Source: Elusimicrobium minutum (GTDB lineage Bacteria > Elusimicrobiota > Elusimicrobia > Elusimicrobiales > UBA9959). From it: DNA of 64,000 nt. A program made the translations under genes and the position numbers. Below, piece by piece: positions 1 through 7,939 of this stretch. Within the stretch, counting starts at the first letter, position 1, and each line of letters begins with the position of its first letter. The notes beneath the pieces were generated by a model. The model was given only the letters and a program-made list of their open reading frames with translations, searched no databases and was not told where the DNA came from. Where the stretch lies: contig DYIF01000011.1 of NCBI GenBank assembly GCA_020723765.1, positions 1-64,000 on the forward strand. Direction: 5' to 3'.

Positions 1-122
1 TATTTTTTATCTAACGACTTTATCTTCGATGACATTTTTTATTATCTAATGCGAAATATTCATAACCTCGATATAATTTTGTATATTATATTTTTGATTT
101 TATTATTTTATAAGGAGCGGTT

Positions 123-1586
123 ATGAATAAAATTCTTAATAAAGAAAGAAAAGATTTTACCAAAAAGGACATAATAAAGATAATTAAATCCAAGGGAATA
201 AGAGCCATAAATTTCAGATATGTGGCCGGAGACGGAAGATTGAAAACGCTAAATTTGCCCGCTTGCGATATGAAATATGTCGATAGGATACTTTCTTGCG
301 GAGAAAGGGTCGACGGTTCAAGCCTTTTTAAATCCATAGACACATCTTCCAGCGATCTGTATGTCATTCCGAGATATTCCACCGTTTTCGAAAATCCTTT
401 TTCATCGGTGCCTTCGATCGATATAATATGCAATTTTTTTACCAAAGACGGAAATCCCTTCGATTTGGCTTACGATTATACGCTTTTAAAAGCCGAAAAA
501 AAATTCAAGGAAATGACCGGTTATGAAATTATGACATTCGGAGAATTGGAATATTACGTCATATCTTCTAAAAACGATCTTTATCCGATGAGCGCTCAGA
601 AAGGGTATCATGAAAGCTATCCCTTCAATAAATGGGAGATGTTGAGAGTCGAAGCTATGGATTTGATATCCGGAGTCGGCGGAAAAGTCAAATACGCCCA
701 TAGCGAAGTCGGTTTTATAAGAACCGAGGATAAAGAGATGAGTCAAAACGAAATAGAGTTTCTCCCATCCTCTCCTTTAGATAGCGCGTATCAGCTTCTC
801 GTTTCCAAGTGGATACTTCATTCTTTGGGTCTTAAATACGGCGTAATAATAACGTTCGCTCCCAAAATATCGGTCGGCCATGCGGGTTCGGGATTACATA
901 TACACAGCTGTATAACCAAAAACGGCAAGAATGTTATGATAAAAGATTCCTCTCTTTCGGCGGAAGCGAAAAAGCTTATAGCGGGTTTTTTAACCGTTTC
1001 CAAATCCGCGACGGCTTTCGGAAATACTCTTCCCACATCCTATCTCAGGCTCGTCCCTCACCAGGAAGCGCCGGTCAGGGTTTGCTGGGGTTATAGAAAC
1101 AGAAGCGCTCTTATAAGGGTTCCTTTAGGCTGGACGATAGACAAAAATATGTCGGATCAGATAAATCCAAGCTCTGGCCCTAAAACTTCGTATCCTCATT
1201 CGCAAACCGTTGAGTTTAGAGCCGGAGACGGTTCCGCCAATATACCGCTTTACATAGCTTGTTTAGTATGCGGGGCGTTAAACGGTTTTGAAATGAAGGA
1301 TTACCAGAACTTTACCGACAGGCATTTCCTGGACAAAAATTTATTTCATCAGGAGCACAAAAGCATAAGGGATAAATTCGAATCTCTTCCGAGTTCCTGT
1401 TACGAGTCTTCTTTGGAACTCATAAAGTCCAGAGAAATATACGAAAGACATAAAATTTTTTCTCCCGTTTTGATAGATTCCTTCGTTAAAAAATTACAAT
1501 CTTACAACGATAAGAATTTAAGCGAAAGATTATACGGAAAAGAAGAAGAAATAAAAAGGATAGTGGAAGAATATCTTTACTGTTAG
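123..1586 (+). CDS. Glutamine synthetase family protein (divergent GlnA-like)
   Basis: A 487-residue protein with the glutamine synthetase fold motifs in order: DGSS near residue 65, the metal-binding GELEYY near 140, HSEVG near 198, GSGLHIH near 260, EAPVRVCW and NRSALIRVP around 320-340, and TVEFRAGDGSAN near 370. Known family chemistry is ATP-dependent ligation of ammonia to glutamate, in the cytoplasm. The sequence differs from textbook GlnA: the usual GQxEI element reads SQNEIEF after a short insertion, and the adenylylation-site tyrosine region is not recognisable. It may therefore be a GlnA3-like or gamma-glutamyl-amine ligase. The start is fixed by AAGGAG six bases upstream of ATG. 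The next gene follows after eight bases, so the two are probably co-transcribed. The fold is near certain; the exact substrate is not. Confidence 0.85.
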   Translation: MNKILNKERKDFTKKDIIKIIKSKGIRAINFRYVAGDGRLKTLNLPACDMKYVDRILSCGERVDGSSLFKSIDTSSSDLYVIPRYSTVFENPFSSVPSIDIICNFFTKDGNPFDLAYDYTLLKAEKKFKEMTGYEIMTFGELEYYVISSKNDLYPMSAQKGYHESYPFNKWEMLRVEAMDLISGVGGKVKYAHSEVGFIRTEDKEMSQNEIEFLPSSPLDSAYQLLVSKWILHSLGLKYGVIITFAPKISVGHAGSGLHIHSCITKNGKNVMIKDSSLSAEAKKLIAGFLTVSKSATAFGNTLPTSYLRLVPHQEAPVRVCWGYRNRSALIRVPLGWTIDKNMSDQINPSSGPKTSYPHSQTVEFRAGDGSANIPLYIACLVCGALNGFEMKDYQNFTDRHFLDKNLFHQEHKSIRDKFESLPSSCYESSLELIKSREIYERHKIFSPVLIDSFVKKLQSYNDKNLSERLYGKEEEIKRIVEEYLYC

Positions 1587-1594
1587 GAGAAAAA

Positions 1595-2758
1595 TTGTTA
1601 AACAATCGCCACCCAAAAATACTCGTCGTTTTCTCCGTTTTTGTTTTTTCGCTATTCTCGCTTACCATATTGTATTTTAAAAATAAAAAGATAGAGGTTG
1701 AAGTTTCAGACAAAAAATTCGCTTATTTTGAGGGTAATTTTAAGACGACTCTGGAAAAAGAGTTAAGGGATAAAAAAATATCCGAATACGATATTAGGAA
1801 AATAATAAACGCATACTCGAAGCTTAAAATAGATTTTAGAAAACTTTCCGAAAAAGACGATTATTCTATAACGCTTTCCTCTTCCGGAGATTTTATATCT
1901 ATGCATATAGACAGAGGGGATTTGTCTTACTCGGTTTGGAAGTCCTCTTCGGAATTTTTATCCGAGAAAAGCATAAACTCCGTTAAAATTTCCACTTATG
2001 CCGCCGAAGGAGAGATAAAAAATATATTGTGGACTTCGATGACCGACAAAAACATTCCTCCCGATATAATACTTAACTTCGCGGATATGTTCGGATGGGA
2101 GATCGATTTCTTGACCGAGGTTAGAGACGGGGATAAATTTAAAGTGATTTATTCGGTTAAAGAAAACCTTAAAGGTAAAATAATAGAAAGAAAAATTCTT
2201 TTCGGGGTCTATGACGGAAAAGAAACCGGCAAAAAAATAATGGCGTATTTCGACGGAGATTATTATAACGAAAAGGGAGAAGGAGCCCGGTCCATGTTTT
2301 TAAAAGCTCCTTTGCAGTATAGAAGGATATCTTCTTATTTCACATACAAAAGGTTTCATCCGGTTTTAAGATACGTAAGACCGCATTTGGGGATAGATTA
2401 TGCCGCTCCATCGGGCACCCCGATTTCTTCCGTAGCCGACGGGGTAGTGGTTTATAAAGGCTGGAAAGGAGGATACGGCAATTATGTAGAAATAAAACAT
2501 CAGATGGGTTATGTAAGCTCGTACGGGCATCTATCGAGGTTTGCTTCCATATATGTAGGAAAAAGGGTAAAACAGGGAGATTTGATTGGATATGTCGGAG
2601 CCACCGGAATAGCGACCGGTCCGCATTTGGATTTTAGGATAAAACAGGACGGGAAATTTATAAATTATCTTAAAATAAAAAGAACATCGAATAAGAAACT
2701 TGCTACGGACAAAATCCCATTATTAAAAGAAAAAATTAACTTTTATCTTAATAACTGA
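1595..2758 (+). CDS. M23 (LytM) family metallopeptidase, membrane anchored
   Basis: A 387-residue protein with an N-terminal hydrophobic segment (about residues 9-29), a long middle region and a C-terminal M23 domain (about 250-360). Zinc-site motifs are visible: HLGIDYAA (HxxxD), YGHLS and GPHLDFRI. In most active LytM enzymes the last motif is HLHF; here the second histidine is Asp, a variant also known in some Gram-negative members. The expected role is cutting peptidoglycan cross-bridges, or regulating amidases, in the periplasm. The start codon is TTG: TAGGAGA lies four bases before it and no in-frame ATG lies near. It follows the glutamine synthetase-like gene closely and ends nine bases before a convergent gene. 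Confidence 0.88.
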   Translation: MLNNRHPKILVVFSVFVFSLFSLTILYFKNKKIEVEVSDKKFAYFEGNFKTTLEKELRDKKISEYDIRKIINAYSKLKIDFRKLSEKDDYSITLSSSGDFISMHIDRGDLSYSVWKSSSEFLSEKSINSVKISTYAAEGEIKNILWTSMTDKNIPPDIILNFADMFGWEIDFLTEVRDGDKFKVIYSVKENLKGKIIERKILFGVYDGKETGKKIMAYFDGDYYNEKGEGARSMFLKAPLQYRRISSYFTYKRFHPVLRYVRPHLGIDYAAPSGTPISSVADGVVVYKGWKGGYGNYVEIKHQMGYVSSYGHLSRFASIYVGKRVKQGDLIGYVGATGIATGPHLDFRIKQDGKFINYLKIKRTSNKKLATDKIPLLKEKINFYLNN

Positions 2759-2766
2759 TTTAAAAA

Positions 2767-3867
2767 TCAAAATAACATCGGAATTATTTCTATGGCTATG
2801 AGAAGTATTATTATTATTTCGAGTATATGTCCTCTGATGGCGTTTAATTCGGCTTGAATTACCTGAGTTATTTGAAAAAGGGTATTCATTTTTCTTGTTA
2901 TGGAATTGTGCCAGTCGTCGAACCTGAACTGCTCGGCGCAGGTTCTAAATACGGTCGCTATATATGGATCTCCGACCGTTTTAAAAGAATTTTCTATTTT
3001 ACCCAATAAATCCGAAAATTCTATGTAGTTTTTTGTAGCCTCTTCGGATATTTTGGAATAATTAAACTTAAATATTTTGGTAAATTTTTTGTTTTCGTTT
3101 TCGAGCGAATCGTATAATATGTCGAGTTTTTTATCTATCAGATAATCGTAATATCTAAGTTCCAAAAGATGGGTTAAAGAAAATTCTATTCCGTCGGGTA
3201 TATCTCTGCTTCCGTTAGGCTCTATTACGATGGCCGCATCCCAGTCTATTATCGCCATGTCGTTTTCGTAATATTGTATGTAATTTTCGGTTATGGGGAC
3301 GGATGCTATGGATGATAATTTCGCGTCCGATTCCCCCAATATTAAAGAGGCGACGTCGACCTTATCGAATATTTCTCTGGGATTTTTAAGTCCTTCTACG
3401 GATTCGAAAAAATAGGTTATGTAATCTTCAAACTGTTCCCATTCCTGCGGAAGTTTTATCGAGTCTATTATTATGTTTTTAATTTCGTCTTTTATTTTTT
3501 TTGCCAATAACTCTATATCCTGGGTTTCTTCCAGATATTTTCCCAGAGATACAATCTCTTTCCAATCGGTATTTTCGCTTAGAACTATTTCCGAGGTTAT
3601 GCTTATGGCTCCGTAGTCCCATATTTTGGCGTGAAGTTTTAAGTCGTAATTTTTTTCGTTTATCTTTATCGTTTCGTTCCCCACGTTAATTTCCAGAGGG
3701 GCTTCTTTTATTATTATGGCTTTTCTCGGGTCTTTTGAAAATTTAAATCTTAAGCTGTTTTTTTGTTTTGAAAAAAACAAAGCTTCCGCTCGGGATAGAT
3801 TTATTTCCCATCCGACGTCGAAAACGTTATGTATAAGTATGGAGCCTTTTTTAATCGATATCGACAT
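2767..3867 (-). CDS. RMD1/DUF155 family membrane-tethered protein
   Basis: A 366-residue protein with a soluble, mixed alpha/beta body and one C-terminal hydrophobic helix (about 345-366) preceded by the family's typical ELNAIRGHILE segment. This matches the RMD1/RMND1/Sif2-Sif3 (DUF155) family, whose eukaryotic members act at the mitochondrial inner membrane in translation or microtubule-linked roles. The bacterial function is unknown. The gene is last in a cinA-tlpA-RMD1 unit: its ATG overlaps the stop of the thioredoxin-like gene (TAATG). A C-terminally anchored cytoplasmic protein is the likely topology. The family call rests on the C-terminal pattern and overall architecture. Confidence 0.75.
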   Translation of the reverse strand: MSISIKKGSILIHNVFDVGWEINLSRAEALFFSKQKNSLRFKFSKDPRKAIIIKEAPLEINVGNETIKINEKNYDLKLHAKIWDYGAISITSEIVLSENTDWKEIVSLGKYLEETQDIELLAKKIKDEIKNIIIDSIKLPQEWEQFEDYITYFFESVEGLKNPREIFDKVDVASLILGESDAKLSSIASVPITENYIQYYENDMAIIDWDAAIVIEPNGSRDIPDGIEFSLTHLLELRYYDYLIDKKLDILYDSLENENKKFTKIFKFNYSKISEEATKNYIEFSDLLGKIENSFKTVGDPYIATVFRTCAEQFRFDDWHNSITRKMNTLFQITQVIQAELNAIRGHILEIIIILLIAIEIIPMLF

Positions 3868-4397
3868 TAGAGTTCTAAAACCTTCGATGCGGACTGGTCT
3901 ATCTCGGACTCGTAGCTTTTATCGTAACCTGCCCAGAATTTGTAAAGGTTATGTTTTTTGTCGAGTATGTAAACGTAGGGTACGCCGGCTATTCCGTAAT
4001 TTCTGGCTATATCCACTCCCTTATAGGCAAGCTGAAATTTTACTCCGGTTTTTTTCTCAAATTCTATGGCGCTTTCTATATTCCCCCTTGTGGATATGCC
4101 TATTACTTCAAGGCCTTTGGGTCCGTATTTTTGGTATATTGTTTCTATAAATCCGGAAGCTCTTAAGCAGTAAGGGCAGTTTTCGGTAAAAAACATTACC
4201 ATAACCGGTTTTCCTTTGTAATTTGAAAGGTCTATCTCCCCTCCGTTTTTAGAAGGCAGTTTAAAATAAAAATCGGTTTTTGAATAATCTCCGGATACCG
4301 TTTGGGTTTCTTGATTTTGAGATGCCGATTTTTCTTCGTTTTTAGAGCATCCTAAGACGAAAAAAAACAAGGCCGCTAATATTCCTATTTTTTTCAT
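3867..4397 (-). CDS. TlpA/ResA-like thiol-disulfide lipoprotein
   Basis: A 176-residue protein. It has a lipoprotein signal peptide with the lipobox FVLGC around residues 13-17, a low-complexity linker rich in S, Q and E, and then a thioredoxin-fold domain of the AhpC/TSA-Redoxin type. The active site is ENCPYC near residue 77 (CxxC with Pro-Tyr). A cis-proline context, GIAGVPYVYILD, is visible further on. The expected role is thiol-disulfide exchange on exported proteins or on c-type cytochrome maturation partners, from the outer face of a membrane. AGGAGGAG lies just upstream of ATG. It sits 15 bases after cinA and overlaps the RMD1-like gene by one base. Confidence 0.9.
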   Translation of the reverse strand: MKKIGILAALFFFVLGCSKNEEKSASQNQETQTVSGDYSKTDFYFKLPSKNGGEIDLSNYKGKPVMVMFFTENCPYCLRASGFIETIYQKYGPKGLEVIGISTRGNIESAIEFEKKTGVKFQLAYKGVDIARNYGIAGVPYVYILDKKHNLYKFWAGYDKSYESEIDQSASKVLEL

Positions 4398-4412
4398 GTC
4401 TCCTCCTGAAAA

Positions 4413-5609
4413 TTATTTTATCATTTTATAAAGCAAAAACATAGCAGTATTGGCCGCGGCTTCTTTTATGTAAGATCTATCTTTTTTTAAAAAGATCCTT
4501 TTTTCGGTTAAAGTTTTTTCTTTGCCCGATATCCCAAACCACACAAGTCCCACCGGTTTATCTTCCGTTCCGCCCTCCGGGCCGGCTATTCCGGTTACGG
4601 ATACTGAGTAATCCGAGTCGAATATTTTTCTCGATTTTAACGCCATTTCGTAAGCGGTTTGCTCGGATACCGCTCCGTATTTTTTTATCGTTTTCTTGTT
4701 AACCTTAATCATCTTTGTCTTAATTTCGTTTGAATATGCGTTAATTCCCCCCAGGTAATAAGCTGAACTTCCGGGTATGTCGGTTATTCTGCTGGATACA
4801 AGTCCCCCGGTACAGGATTCGGCTATAGAAAGAGTTTTTCCTTTTTGTTTTAAAAGCTCTCCCAATTTTTTTTCTATCGTATCTTCCTCGTATCCGTATA
4901 TATTCGGGCCTATTATTTTTTCTACTTTTATTTTAAGTTTTTCTATTTTTCTTTTATCGTATCCTCTCAATATGAATTCGCAGATATTTGGACCGGAAAG
5001 TATTGTAAAATCTTTTTTTGTTATCGGTTTTAAAGCTTTTTCAAGCTCGGATTCTTTTAAGTCCGCGATTTTAAATCTTACCGAATATATTCTTTTTTTT
5101 GAGTTCAACTTTTTCGATAAAAAATCTTTAATCTTATCCCACATGCTTAGCCACTCGTTTAAAGGTCCGGGGATAAGTATTATGATTTTTCCGTTAAATT
5201 CTATTATTTCCCCAAAGGCGGTCCCGTTTGGGTTTTCGAGCAGCATGGCATTTTCCACCGCCATGCATTGATTTTTTAAATTTTTCTTTAATCTTTTGAA
5301 TCGGTATTTTTGTTTTAAAAAATCGTATATGTAGTTGGAAAATATCAATTTCCTTTTTGTTAATATCGAAACGGCTTTTCTCGTTAAATCGTCGAAAGTG
5401 GGGCCTAACCCTCCGCAGATTATTATAAGTTCCGAGCGGGATAAAGCGTATTTCGTAGCGGATAATATTTCGTCAAAATCGTCCTCGACAGTCGCCTCAT
5501 GATTAAGCTTTATTCCCATTTCTCCCAACTTGTTCGAAAGGATTTGAGTATAGGTATTTAATTTAAAATCTAAAAGTTCCGAGCCTACGGCTATAAAAAA
5601 AGCTTTCAT
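4413..5609 (-). CDS. cinA: CinA: competence/damage-inducible protein, NMN amidohydrolase
   Basis: A 398-residue, two-domain protein. The N-terminal MoCF-type domain (about 1-170) carries GSELLD and CGGLGPTFDDLTRKA. The C-terminal CinA deamidase domain (about 245-395) carries AESCTGGLVSSRI and SVTGIAGPEGG. CinA-family C-terminal domains deamidate nicotinamide mononucleotide to nicotinate mononucleotide in pyridine nucleotide recycling, and the MoCF domain has ADP-ribose pyrophosphatase activity in characterised members. Length and domain order are normal. There is no ribosome binding site: a TATAAT box ends six bases before the ATG, so the transcript probably begins at the start codon. It is the first gene of the cinA-tlpA-RMD1 unit. 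Confidence 0.95.
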   Translation of the reverse strand: MKAFFIAVGSELLDFKLNTYTQILSNKLGEMGIKLNHEATVEDDFDEILSATKYALSRSELIIICGGLGPTFDDLTRKAVSILTKRKLIFSNYIYDFLKQKYRFKRLKKNLKNQCMAVENAMLLENPNGTAFGEIIEFNGKIIILIPGPLNEWLSMWDKIKDFLSKKLNSKKRIYSVRFKIADLKESELEKALKPITKKDFTILSGPNICEFILRGYDKRKIEKLKIKVEKIIGPNIYGYEEDTIEKKLGELLKQKGKTLSIAESCTGGLVSSRITDIPGSSAYYLGGINAYSNEIKTKMIKVNKKTIKKYGAVSEQTAYEMALKSRKIFDSDYSVSVTGIAGPEGGTEDKPVGLVWFGISGKEKTLTEKRIFLKKDRSYIKEAAANTAMFLLYKMIK

Positions 5610-5644
5610 ATTAAAATTATACAGATTAGCAAAATAACTTGCAA
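5610..5644 (-). promoter_or_regulatory. Predicted cinA promoter giving a leaderless mRNA
   Basis: On the minus strand: TTGCAA (5639-5644), a 17-base spacer, TATAAT (5616-5621), six bases, then ATG at 5609. With normal sigma-70 geometry the first transcribed base is the A of the start codon. No Shine-Dalgarno is present. This is seen directly; the leaderless reading is inference. Confidence 0.65.
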
Positions 5645-5699
5645 ACCGAAAAATTATTTATTTAAACTCAAATAATGTAAAATTTCTAAAAGAGGTTTT

Positions 5700-7787
5700 A
5701 TGTTTAAGTTTTTTTTGTTTTTTGTTTTCGCGTTTTGTTCGAATTTCTTAAAAGGAGAAGATATGAAACCGCCTAAAGCTAAAAAAATGGAATATATTAT
5801 CGAAAAACATAACGATAAAAGAATAGATTATTATTACTGGCTTAAAGAAAGAGACTCGAAAGATGTTTTAGATTACTTAAAAAAAGAAAACGAATACGCC
5901 GAATATGTCTTGAAAGACTCTCAAAAAACGAGAAATAAAATTTATAAAGAACTTAGAAGCAAAATAAAAGAATCTTATTCCACAGCTTTGACAAAATATA
6001 AAGATTATTTCTATTACGCCGAGTATTTAAAGGGAAAAGAGCACCCCGTTTATTACCGGAAAAACGTTAAAAGCGGTAAAACCGAAAAAATTCTGGATGT
6101 TAATTTTATAGCTAGAAAAAAAGAGTTTTGTCACGTCACTTCTTTAAAAGTAAGCCCGGATCAAAATCTTTTGGCCTATGCCGCCGATTTTGTCGGAAGA
6201 AGGTTTTATACTATCTATTTAAAAGATTTAAAAACCGGAAAAACGATGGAAGAAAAAATAGAGAACGTGACTCATAATTTCGTCTGGGGAGCCGATTCGA
6301 AAACTATTTATTACGTTAAACAGGACTTGGAAACACTGAGATGGGACAGTTTGTTTTCTTACGAGATAGGGAACAAAAACGCTAAGGAGATATACCGGGA
6401 AAAAGACGAGACTTTTTCCGTTGAAATTTCGAAATCCAACACAGAAAGATATTTGTTTTTAAATATAGCCTCGACCCTGCATAACGAAGTTAGATATTTA
6501 GATTTGTTCCAAAAAGAAGTGGAATTTAAGATTTTTAAACCGAGAGAAACCGAATTGGAATATTCGGTGGAGGACGGAGAATATGTTTTTTATGTATTAC
6601 ACAACAAAAACGCGAAGAATTTCAAGTTGTCTTATGTGGCCAAGAATTTAGATTTTTCCAAAATTGAAAATTGGAAAGATCTGATAGGACATAAAGACGA
6701 TGTTTTGATTGAAAATTTCGAGGTATTTAAAAATAGATTGGTTGTACAGGAGAGAAAAAACGGAGTCGTGATGTTTAAGGTTTTAAATAGAGATAACGGG
6801 GATATTAAATATATAGATTTTAAAGACGAAGCTTACTCGGCGTCGTTCGGCGAAAATCTGGAATATGAAACCGATTATTTTAGGTACTACTACGAATCTA
6901 TGGTTATCCCTCCCACCGTATACGATTATTCTTTTAAAACGGGAGATTCTTTGTTGGTAAAACGAAAAGAGGTCCCCAATTACGACCCTTCTTTATACGA
7001 AACGAAAAGGTTGTGGGTGGATTCGAGAGACGGGACGAAAATTCCCGTAAGCGTAGTTTATAAGAAAGATAAAAAAGATAAGGTTTACGTTTACGGTTAC
7101 GGTTCTTACGGCTATCCTTTAGACGCGGATTTTAATTCCTCAATCTTTCCTCTGGTCGACAGAGGATTTGTTTATGCCGTAGCGCATGTAAGAGGCGGAA
7201 GCGAGTTGGGAAGGAAATGGTATGAGGACGGAAGGCAACTTAAGAAAAAAAATACTTTTTACGATTTTATAGACGTATCGGAAAGTTTAAAAAAAACGTA
7301 CTCTACAACAGGTATCGTTGTCGCGGAAGGGGGTTCGGCCGGAGGGCTTTTAATGGGGGCGATAGCCAATATGAGCGAAGATTTATATACCGCCATAATA
7401 GCGGAGGTTCCTTTTGTGGATTGCCTTACTACGATGCTCGACCCTACGATTCCTTTGACCACTTCCGAATATGACGAATGGGGCAATCCTGATATAAAAG
7501 AATACTACGATTATATAAAATCTTATTCCCCTTACGATAACGTTGAAAAAAAGTGCTATCCAAATATGCTGGTTACCTCGGGGTATTATGATTCTCAGGT
7601 TCAGTACTGGGAGCCGGCAAAATGGGTAGCAAAATTAAGGGAGTATAATACTTGCCGGGACAGGTTGATAATACTTAAAACCGATATGAGAAGCGGTCAC
7701 GGCGGAAAAACCGGAAGGTACGAGTATTTAAAAGAGTTGGCTTTTAAGTATTCCTTCGTATTAAAAGTTGCCGACATAAAAGATTAG
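5700..7787 (+). CDS. Prolyl oligopeptidase family serine peptidase (oligopeptidase B-like, S9A)
   Basis: A 695-residue protein with a short hydrophobic N-terminus (about 1-18) that could be a signal peptide, a beta-propeller region (about 60-410) and an alpha/beta-hydrolase domain (about 430-695). The catalytic triad is visible: Ser546 in GGSAGG, Asp631 in SGYYDSQV and His667 in SGHGG. RGGSELGRKWYEDGR is the hallmark of the oligopeptidase B/PtrB group. These enzymes cut short peptides after basic or proline residues. If exported, it would act in the periplasm on peptides made by the secreted proteases in this window, ahead of the POT importer. The start has AGAGG six bases before ATG. Confidence 0.92.
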   Translation: MFKFFLFFVFAFCSNFLKGEDMKPPKAKKMEYIIEKHNDKRIDYYYWLKERDSKDVLDYLKKENEYAEYVLKDSQKTRNKIYKELRSKIKESYSTALTKYKDYFYYAEYLKGKEHPVYYRKNVKSGKTEKILDVNFIARKKEFCHVTSLKVSPDQNLLAYAADFVGRRFYTIYLKDLKTGKTMEEKIENVTHNFVWGADSKTIYYVKQDLETLRWDSLFSYEIGNKNAKEIYREKDETFSVEISKSNTERYLFLNIASTLHNEVRYLDLFQKEVEFKIFKPRETELEYSVEDGEYVFYVLHNKNAKNFKLSYVAKNLDFSKIENWKDLIGHKDDVLIENFEVFKNRLVVQERKNGVVMFKVLNRDNGDIKYIDFKDEAYSASFGENLEYETDYFRYYYESMVIPPTVYDYSFKTGDSLLVKRKEVPNYDPSLYETKRLWVDSRDGTKIPVSVVYKKDKKDKVYVYGYGSYGYPLDADFNSSIFPLVDRGFVYAVAHVRGGSELGRKWYEDGRQLKKKNTFYDFIDVSESLKKTYSTTGIVVAEGGSAGGLLMGAIANMSEDLYTAIIAEVPFVDCLTTMLDPTIPLTTSEYDEWGNPDIKEYYDYIKSYSPYDNVEKKCYPNMLVTSGYYDSQVQYWEPAKWVAKLREYNTCRDRLIILKTDMRSGHGGKTGRYEYLKELAFKYSFVLKVADIKD

Positions 7788-7939
7788 AAAAATATTTTTC
7801 TATTTATAATCCGAAATGCGAAACGTCCAACATATTCGCTTTTTTGGTATAATATTATATATATGGCTTTTCTCTTGATACTTTCCGAAAAAGTCGATTA
7901 ATATTTTAATATGTCGGTTTTAAATTAAGGAGGAATTGA

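Noticed and set aside
4777-5271. 164-codon plus-strand open frame inside cinA
   Set aside because: It is antisense to conserved CinA domains; Ser/Phe/Ile-rich shadow without ribosome site.
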